Of a DNA stretch of 64,000 nt, positions 56,424-64,000 are shown piece after piece. Within the stretch, counting starts at the first letter, position 1. Each line of letters begins with the position of its first letter. Source of the stretch: Hartmannibacter diazotrophicus (lineage in GTDB: Bacteria > Pseudomonadota > Alphaproteobacteria > Rhizobiales > Pleomorphomonadaceae); contig NZ_LT960614.1 in assembly GCF_900231165.1 (NCBI RefSeq), positions 3,218,501-3,282,500 of the forward strand, written 5' to 3'. A program made the position numbers and the translations under genes. The notes below the pieces were generated by a model, which was given only the letters and a program-made list of their open reading frames with translations, made no database searches and had not been told where the DNA came from.

Positions 56424-57434
56424 TCAGACGCATCGCTGTCGTCGGAGCTGGCGGCGATGTCGCCACTCGATCACGCCGAAGACGCCGATAGAAACGGCGA
56501 GCGGCGCAATGAAATAGATCAGCCGGAAAAGGATCAGGCCCGCCGCAATGTCCGGCCGTTCGGCAAGCCCGAGCCCGGTCACGATGGTTGCCTCGAAGAC
56601 GCCGATGCCGCCCGGGGTGTTGGCCGCGTTGCCGAAGAGGACGGCCACGACATAGGTGATCATGAACAGTGCCGGGTTCGGCACGACGTCGGGCGGCAGC
56701 AGCACATAGAGCGTGGCGGCGGACGCCAGCAGGTCGATGCCTCCGGCCGCGATCATCGCCAGAAGGATGCTGGTGGACGGCAGGCGCACTTGCCAGCCGC
56801 CGAGACGGACCACACGCCGCCCCTGCCCGCCCCACAGCGCAATCCCCATCAGGATGGCAAAGAGGGCAATGCCTGCGGCCCTGTCGGCCTCCAGGCTACC
56901 GAGCAGCATCTTGTCATCGGACGCGCCGAAGGTCAGGGCGAGGCTCATCACGAAGACGAGGCCGCACCACATCGTGACCCAGGTGAGCGCCATGATCCGC
57001 CCGACCGTGGCAAGGTCGAGACCGATCATGGAATAGAGGCGATAGCGGGCCGTGGCGCCGGTGAGGATGGGAAAGCCGAGCCCATTGGCAAAGACGTTGG
57101 CGATTCCCCCGCAAAGCGCCGCGTAGAAGGTCTTGATCGACTGGCTGGGCTTCAGGAAGCGCACGGCGCAGACATCGTAGGTCGCCAGCGACACGACGCT
57201 GATCGCCGTGAGCGCGAGCGCCGCTCCCACGCGCCAGGCCGGGATATTGCCAATGGCAACGCCGATCGCTCGCGGATCGATCCTCGTCGCCATCCCGTAG
57301 AGAATGACGACAGCATAAACGATGAGCCCGATCGCGAAGACCGGCCCGGCGTATCCGAGCCATCCCTTGCGCCGCCGTGCCGGTCGCACCGTACCGGACT
57401 GGCCGCCCGTCTTCTCTTCAAAGGGCTGCAGCAC
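56424..57434 (-). CDS. YbhN/LPG-synthase-like integral membrane protein
   Basis: A 336-residue (from GTG 57434) protein with about seven or eight helices of the lysylphosphatidylglycerol-synthase transmembrane (UPF0104/YbhN) family. Typical is the late NAANTPGGIGVFEATIVTGLGL, the conserved P-G-G-I-G-x-x-E motif. It has no C-terminal tRNA-dependent synthase domain, so it is a flippase-like or unknown-function member rather than MprF. The start is doubtful: GTG 57434 has GGAG 10 bases upstream, while an in-frame TTG at 57572 would add 46 unconserved residues. Confidence 0.82.
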   Translation of the reverse strand: MLQPFEEKTGGQSGTVRPARRRKGWLGYAGPVFAIGLIVYAVVILYGMATRIDPRAIGVAIGNIPAWRVGAALALTAISVVSLATYDVCAVRFLKPSQSIKTFYAALCGGIANVFANGLGFPILTGATARYRLYSMIGLDLATVGRIMALTWVTMWCGLVFVMSLALTFGASDDKMLLGSLEADRAAGIALFAILMGIALWGGQGRRVVRLGGWQVRLPSTSILLAMIAAGGIDLLASAATLYVLLPPDVVPNPALFMITYVVAVLFGNAANTPGGIGVFEATIVTGLGLAERPDIAAGLILFRLIYFIAPLAVSIGVFGVIEWRHRRQLRRQRCV

Positions 57435-57676
57435 CCGCTGGCTTCTCCATACATGACGGCGTTTCAGGACGACGATGTCCGGAACAATGCCTGTCGTTTG
57501 CGCAATGCCGATGACGGCGTGAGCCCGGTTCCCCGGATTCGGATCGACATCACACGCGTCATGCTTGAACAACGAGTTGAATTGTTCGTCAAGTGCGCAT
57601 TGATACAGCTATCCGCCGTATGTTTGAGCAAAGAAGATGCGCTTTTCGAGGCCGTGGGACGAAATGGCCAGGGCCA

Positions 57677-60112
57677 TCAGCGGTCGTCCGGGCTTTCCGG
57701 CACATCCAGCGTCTCCGACGGCGGGCGCCCGACGACGGGCGGAGGGCCTTTCGCCTCCGTCTCCGGAACGGGCGGCCGCTGGCTGTCTTCCCGCGACTTG
57801 ACCGAGCCGGAGAAATGCAGCGGCGGCGCTTCGCCCGATTTCGGCTCGCCGAACCAGATCGTGCGCTGCGGGAAGGGAATCTCGATGCCGTATTCGTCGA
57901 AGACTTCCTTCAGGATCTCGTTGTAGGCCCGCCCGACGGCCCATTGCTGTCCGGCCGTCGTCCGGATGCGAGCCCGGACCATGACGGCATTGTCGCCGAA
58001 CGACGTCACACCGTGCATGTCGAGCGGATCGAGAATGCTCGCTCCATGATCCGTCTGCATCAGACGGTCGAAGGCGTGGAACATCAGCTTCTTCACCTCT
58101 GCGATATTCTCGCGATAGGCAACGCCCATCTCGCAGACATGGTAGCTGAAGCCGCGCATGAAGTTGGAGACGCTGTCGACCGACGAGAACGGAACGACGT
58201 GATAGACGCCATCGAGGTCGCGCAGTCCGACCGAGCGGATGGTCAGATGCTCCACGACACCGCTGATGCCGCCGACTGTGACGACGTCGCCCTCGTTCAT
58301 CGCGTTCTCCAGCTGGATGAACATGCCGGTGATGATGTCCTGGACCAGCTTCTGGGAGCCGAAGCCGATGGCGAGGCCGACGACACCGGCACTGGCGATG
58401 AGCGGCGCGATATCGACCCCGAGTTCGGAGAGCGACAGCATCAGCGCGATGATGAGGATGAGGACGGTCACCGCATTGCGCAGGAGCGCGAGGATCGTTC
58501 GCACGCGCGGCGTCACCGCGCGGACCTGGTTGGGATTCAGCCTGAACTCGATCCAGGAGGTCACCGCCAGCCAGACCGCCAGCATGGTGACGAGAATGAA
58601 GAAGGCCGACAGGATCCTGCGAAAGAGTGACTGATCGAAATTGTCCGCGTTCACGAAAGTCAGCAGGTCGATGACATGCCAGAAATGCAGCGTGACCGCG
58701 AGGACCACGACATAGAGCAGCAGCCGCACAAATCCGACGATCGCAGGAACGAAGACATTGACGCGCCGTTCGAGCAGTGGAAGCGGCGTCCGAACGCTTT
58801 CGGGCATCCTGACGCCCTTTTTTATGACGTCGGACAGGAGGTGATTGAGCATCCCCCCGACCGTGATCGCCAGTATTGTCAGCAGCGTCGCGTTCATCAG
58901 GAAGTTGAGTGCATCGGTTGGCCGGGCCGACCAGATCGCAAACGCCAGGAGAACATAGGCGATAATCAGCCAGTGCCAGACCTTGGAAAGGCGCACGAGC
59001 ACATTGGCCAGAGACTTGCTGTGAACCCGCCCCGACGCGGCCACGAGCTCTCTGGCGACATTTGTCCTGTTCCTCAGAACGAGGACGAAGGCAAAGATGA
59101 CCGCAATCACGACCACGGCCGCCCGGACACCGATGCCGAGGCGGAAGGAGATCGTGTAGGAGACCAGAGGTCCGACAAAGAGGAGACCGTAGGCAACGAG
59201 GGAGATCAGGAGCCCCAACCTCGGCGTCCAGAAGACCGCCAGTTCGCGGCTGAACGGCAGGAGACGCAGGTTGTCGTATTTGGGCCGCAGCAGCACATTC
59301 AGACCGATGCGAAACATCTGCGCCATGACGAAGGCGCTCAGAAACAGCGTCTGGTAGTTGTCGAGCTGGCTGGTCGTCGTTCGCCAGAAGGCAAAGGCCA
59401 CCCCGATGACCGTTGCAATCGCCATCGGCAACCATTGCAGGACAGCGCCAAGAACGATCGGCAGCACCTTCCGCCAGGATTTCGAGCGTCCAGCCAGCCG
59501 GTCGAGACCTCTCAGCCCCGGCCGCGCGGCAAGGCGCAAACCAAGCACAGCCACAACCGTGACGACGATCAGCTGCGCCACATTCGTGAGCCGATCCGAC
59601 AGGCTTGCCCAATCGATGGAGACGCTGCCATCGAAGATCGTTCGAAGATTGAGCAGCGACGTCCACGTCCGCACCAGGATTTCGATGATATCGCTGCCGA
59701 ATTCGCGGGTGTATTCCGACACCTTTTCGGTGAGCTGATGGTTGGCACTGCCAACGGCAGCGCCGTCTTTCGGCGTCTCGGCAGGCTGCGACGCACCAGT
59801 TACCGGCGCCGCCGTCTCGGTCGCCGCCGGCGCGGTCTTCTGCAGTTCCTCCAGAAAGAGGGCTCGGGCCTTGTCGTCCTTGAGAACCTTGATCAGGGCA
59901 TCCTGCGCCGCCTTGACGTCGGCTTCGGCGCTGCCCTCCGCCGCATCGGCCGGTTCGGAAGACGGTGTTACGGCCGACGGCAGGAACTGTGCAAACCGCA
60001 CCGTCTCGGCCGAAGCCGGCTCAACTCCGGCCATGGCCAGAACAGTCAGGACGAGAAGAAAAATCCATGACGGTCTGCGGCAGCCCGCCCGAACCGTCTC
60101 AACGCGCATCAT
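57677..60112 (-). CDS. Large MscS-type mechanosensitive channel
   Basis: An 811-residue precursor. A signal peptide (FLLVLTVLAMAGVEPASA) is followed by a periplasmic region rich in Ala/Thr (to about 190), then about ten helices, with the MscS pore helix near IAPLIASAGVVGLAIGFGSQKLVQDIITGMFIQLE and a cytoplasmic beta/alpha-beta domain (NEGDVVTVGGISGVVEHLTIRSVGLRDLDG, PQRTIWFGEP). It opens under membrane tension to release solutes in osmotic downshock. The ATG pair at 60112/60109 is the likely start. The N-terminal extra helices resemble MscK/DUF3772-type channels. Confidence 0.9.
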   Translation of the reverse strand: MMRVETVRAGCRRPSWIFLLVLTVLAMAGVEPASAETVRFAQFLPSAVTPSSEPADAAEGSAEADVKAAQDALIKVLKDDKARALFLEELQKTAPAATETAAPVTGASQPAETPKDGAAVGSANHQLTEKVSEYTREFGSDIIEILVRTWTSLLNLRTIFDGSVSIDWASLSDRLTNVAQLIVVTVVAVLGLRLAARPGLRGLDRLAGRSKSWRKVLPIVLGAVLQWLPMAIATVIGVAFAFWRTTTSQLDNYQTLFLSAFVMAQMFRIGLNVLLRPKYDNLRLLPFSRELAVFWTPRLGLLISLVAYGLLFVGPLVSYTISFRLGIGVRAAVVVIAVIFAFVLVLRNRTNVARELVAASGRVHSKSLANVLVRLSKVWHWLIIAYVLLAFAIWSARPTDALNFLMNATLLTILAITVGGMLNHLLSDVIKKGVRMPESVRTPLPLLERRVNVFVPAIVGFVRLLLYVVVLAVTLHFWHVIDLLTFVNADNFDQSLFRRILSAFFILVTMLAVWLAVTSWIEFRLNPNQVRAVTPRVRTILALLRNAVTVLILIIALMLSLSELGVDIAPLIASAGVVGLAIGFGSQKLVQDIITGMFIQLENAMNEGDVVTVGGISGVVEHLTIRSVGLRDLDGVYHVVPFSSVDSVSNFMRGFSYHVCEMGVAYRENIAEVKKLMFHAFDRLMQTDHGASILDPLDMHGVTSFGDNAVMVRARIRTTAGQQWAVGRAYNEILKEVFDEYGIEIPFPQRTIWFGEPKSGEAPPLHFSGSVKSREDSQRPPVPETEAKGPPPVVGRPPSETLDVPESPDDR

Positions 60113-60605
60113 CGAAGAAAGAATCGCCAAAAAAACCACCCGTCCTGCTCTTGTCTGTCACCTTCGGCCGCCCCCGCAGGAGCCTTGAAGACCAGAATGA
60201 TGGCAAGACAGCGGAAATGCGCTGAATGAGGCCAACGATCAATCCCGTCGAGATGGAAACAGCCCCGGTTGCACCCGCATAGGCTCCGGGCACCGAGGAC
60301 GTGGAACGGATTCCGCCAACCCTTGCCCGCGCTCGAAAAGCGCAGTCGGATAATTGGCGCAGGAGGAGAGAAAGACAAGGCTGAACATGGCACGAGGGAC
60401 ACCGGACAGCGTCCGCAACGGATCGCGAGGTGAGCAGAACTGACTTATCGACCCGAATGGTCGCCTTGCGCGTCGGTGCTTTTGCGCCCTCCCCCCGATC
60501 TTTTGGCTTTCCCGATCTTTTGGCTTTCCCGATCTTTTGGCTGTCATGGTGTGGCCCGATGTCGGCCGAGAGACACCGCTGCGCGGAAGGCATGGGTTTG
60601 AACGC
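60113..60605. repeat. 490-bp intergenic region with 17-bp tandem repeat
   Basis: No gene is supported between the MscS start and the rRNA terminator. Three tandem copies of a 17-base unit (CCCGATCTTTTGGCTTT) occupy 60494-60544, the third changed at one base. The rest shows nothing recognisable. Confidence 0.6.
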
Positions 60606-60643
60606 AAAAAGCCCCGCGCTGGGTGTCCAGAGCGGGGCTTTTG
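60606..60643 (-). terminator. rRNA operon terminator
   Basis: AAAAGCCCCGC and GCGGGGCTTTT form an 11-bp stem around a 14-base loop, about 60 bases beyond the 5S end on the minus strand. The run of Ts (As on +) follows. Confidence 0.85.
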
Positions 60644-60703
60644 ATGGGGATGTTTGCTTGAGGTGTGAAGAGATGAGCGAGAATGGATTGTCCTGAGTTT
60701 TGC

Positions 60704-60822
60704 AGGCCTGGCGGTGACCTACTCTCCCGCGTCTTGAGACGAAGTACCATTGGCGCAGGGGCGTTTCACGGCCGAGTTCGGGATGGGATCGGGTGTAGGC
60801 GCCCCGCTATGGCCACCAGGCC
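60704..60822 (-). rRNA. rrf: 5S ribosomal RNA
   Basis: The minus strand reads GCCTGGTGGCCATAGCGGGG at the 5' side, then the conserved CCGATCCCATCCCGAACTCGG and GAGAGTAGGTCACCGCCAGG at the 3' side. The terminal helix pairs GCCTGG with CCAGGC. The ends are approximate (length about 119). Confidence 0.95.
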
Positions 60823-60915
60823 GGCGAAGCTCAGGGATTGGTCTGATGTTGATGCGGTGTTTGTGGCACCGTCGCGTTGCTTGTCGTCCTGTTCCGTCCA
60901 GCGATGCTGGACTGG

Positions 60916-61052
60916 AGCGAAGAGCGACCGTCGCTGATGCGACGCCCTCGCGGAGGGCCTTCGGCCCGTGAGCGGAATGAACCGCCCGAGCGAAGAGCGA
61001 GGCGATCGCTTGTCGATCGCGCCCTCGCAGGCGCTGCGCGCCGTGAGAGGGT
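60916..61052. repeat. Two-unit structured repeat in the 23S-5S spacer
   Basis: Two units (60916-60976 and 60989-61052) begin GAGCGAAGAGCGA and share CCCTCGC and a GTGAG end. Each has a first hairpin (unit 1 CGTCGC/GCGACG; unit 2 GCGATCG/CGATCGC) and a second (GGGCC-TTC-GGCCC; GGCGC-TGC-GCGCC). Stem sequences differ but pairing is kept, so RNA structure seems preserved. Confidence 0.6.
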
Positions 61053-61065
61053 TGATGCGAGATAA

Positions 61066-61080
61066 GCATTGATAATGAGA

Positions 61081-61085
<5 letters not shown>
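61066..61085 (-). other. 3' arm of the pre-23S processing stem
   Basis: These 20 bases are the reverse complement of 63901-63920 with one mismatch. They flank the 23S rRNA and form the RNase III processing stem. Confidence 0.75.
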
Positions 61086-63900
<2,815 letters not shown>

Positions 63901-63905
<5 letters not shown>

Positions 63906-63920
63906 TCTCATTATCAACGC
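63901..63920 (-). other. 5' arm of the pre-23S processing stem
   Basis: This segment pairs with 61066-61085 (one mismatch in 20) and bounds the 23S rRNA on its 5' side. Confidence 0.75.
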
Positions 63921-64000
63921 CTATCCCGCCGGCCCCAGGCAAGCCCGGAACCGCCGAAAGCGTTCACGATCATCAACATTCAGAATGCTTGCCACCCACT
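63921..64000 (-). other. Start of the 16S-23S spacer
   Basis: Spacer sequence upstream of 23S, cut by the window edge. No tRNA is contained in the visible 80 bases. Confidence 0.6.

Overview
The window is a 64-kb piece of a high-GC alphaproteobacterial chromosome, most likely from the order Hyphomicrobiales (Rhizobiales). The signs are a proteobacterial fbc-type bc1 operon next to trmL/hemF-type housekeeping genes, the MoxR-DUF58-DUF4159 operon, and a 23S rRNA with the long helix-9 insertion typical of rhizobia. No tRNA, CRISPR array, prophage or insertion sequence was recognised. Most of the window is ordinary chromosome; one gene near the left end (about 1.9-3.3 kb) is strikingly AT-rich and looks acquired.

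Left part (0-10 kb): the start of the division cluster regulator mraZ with its TGGGN-repeat operator; a tandem MaoC hydratase pair; an AT-rich orphan gene with a C-terminal PD-(D/E)XK nuclease-like core; elongation factor P opposite its lysine ligase EpmA; small genes (membrane protein, SelT/W-type Rdx protein, YdeI-like protein); an Fsr-type efflux permease; and an orphan PAS histidine kinase.

10-30 kb: MTA phosphorylase; the cytochrome bc1 operon petABC (minus strand) with its terminator; two paralogous ABC exporters flanking a ZntB/CorA transporter, a TIM-barrel isomerase and a ChrA transporter; an I78-type inhibitor lipoprotein; trmL; SoxR with a textbook SoxR box driving a divergent small gene; a divalent-metal MerR regulator driving a cation-efflux gene; hemF; and an overlapping DUF1285-CoA pyrophosphatase-CCA transferase operon.

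30-45 kb: a translationally coupled envelope operon (MoxR AAA+ ATPase, DUF58, BatA/DUF4159, large membrane protein); GNAT; glutathionyl-hydroquinone reductase; Nudix; a 38-codon small ORF followed by hairpins and a very strong terminator just before a metallophosphoesterase; cobU; and a second orphan membrane-bound PAS kinase.

45-52 kb: the most system-like region. An RpiR regulator stands divergent from N-formylglutamate-amidohydrolase-like, glutamine-synthetase-like, LysE exporter, aldehyde dehydrogenase, iron alcohol dehydrogenase and SDR genes. Together they suggest gamma-glutamylation, oxidation and deglutamylation of an unidentified amine or amino alcohol. pyrF, the ABC-F protein Uup, a soluble chemoreceptor, a YbhN-like membrane protein and a large MscS-type channel follow.

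Right end (60.6-64 kb): an rRNA operon on the minus strand (5S, 23S), with a terminator, a repeat-containing 23S-5S spacer, a pre-23S processing stem and the helix-9 insertion. The 16S gene lies outside the window.
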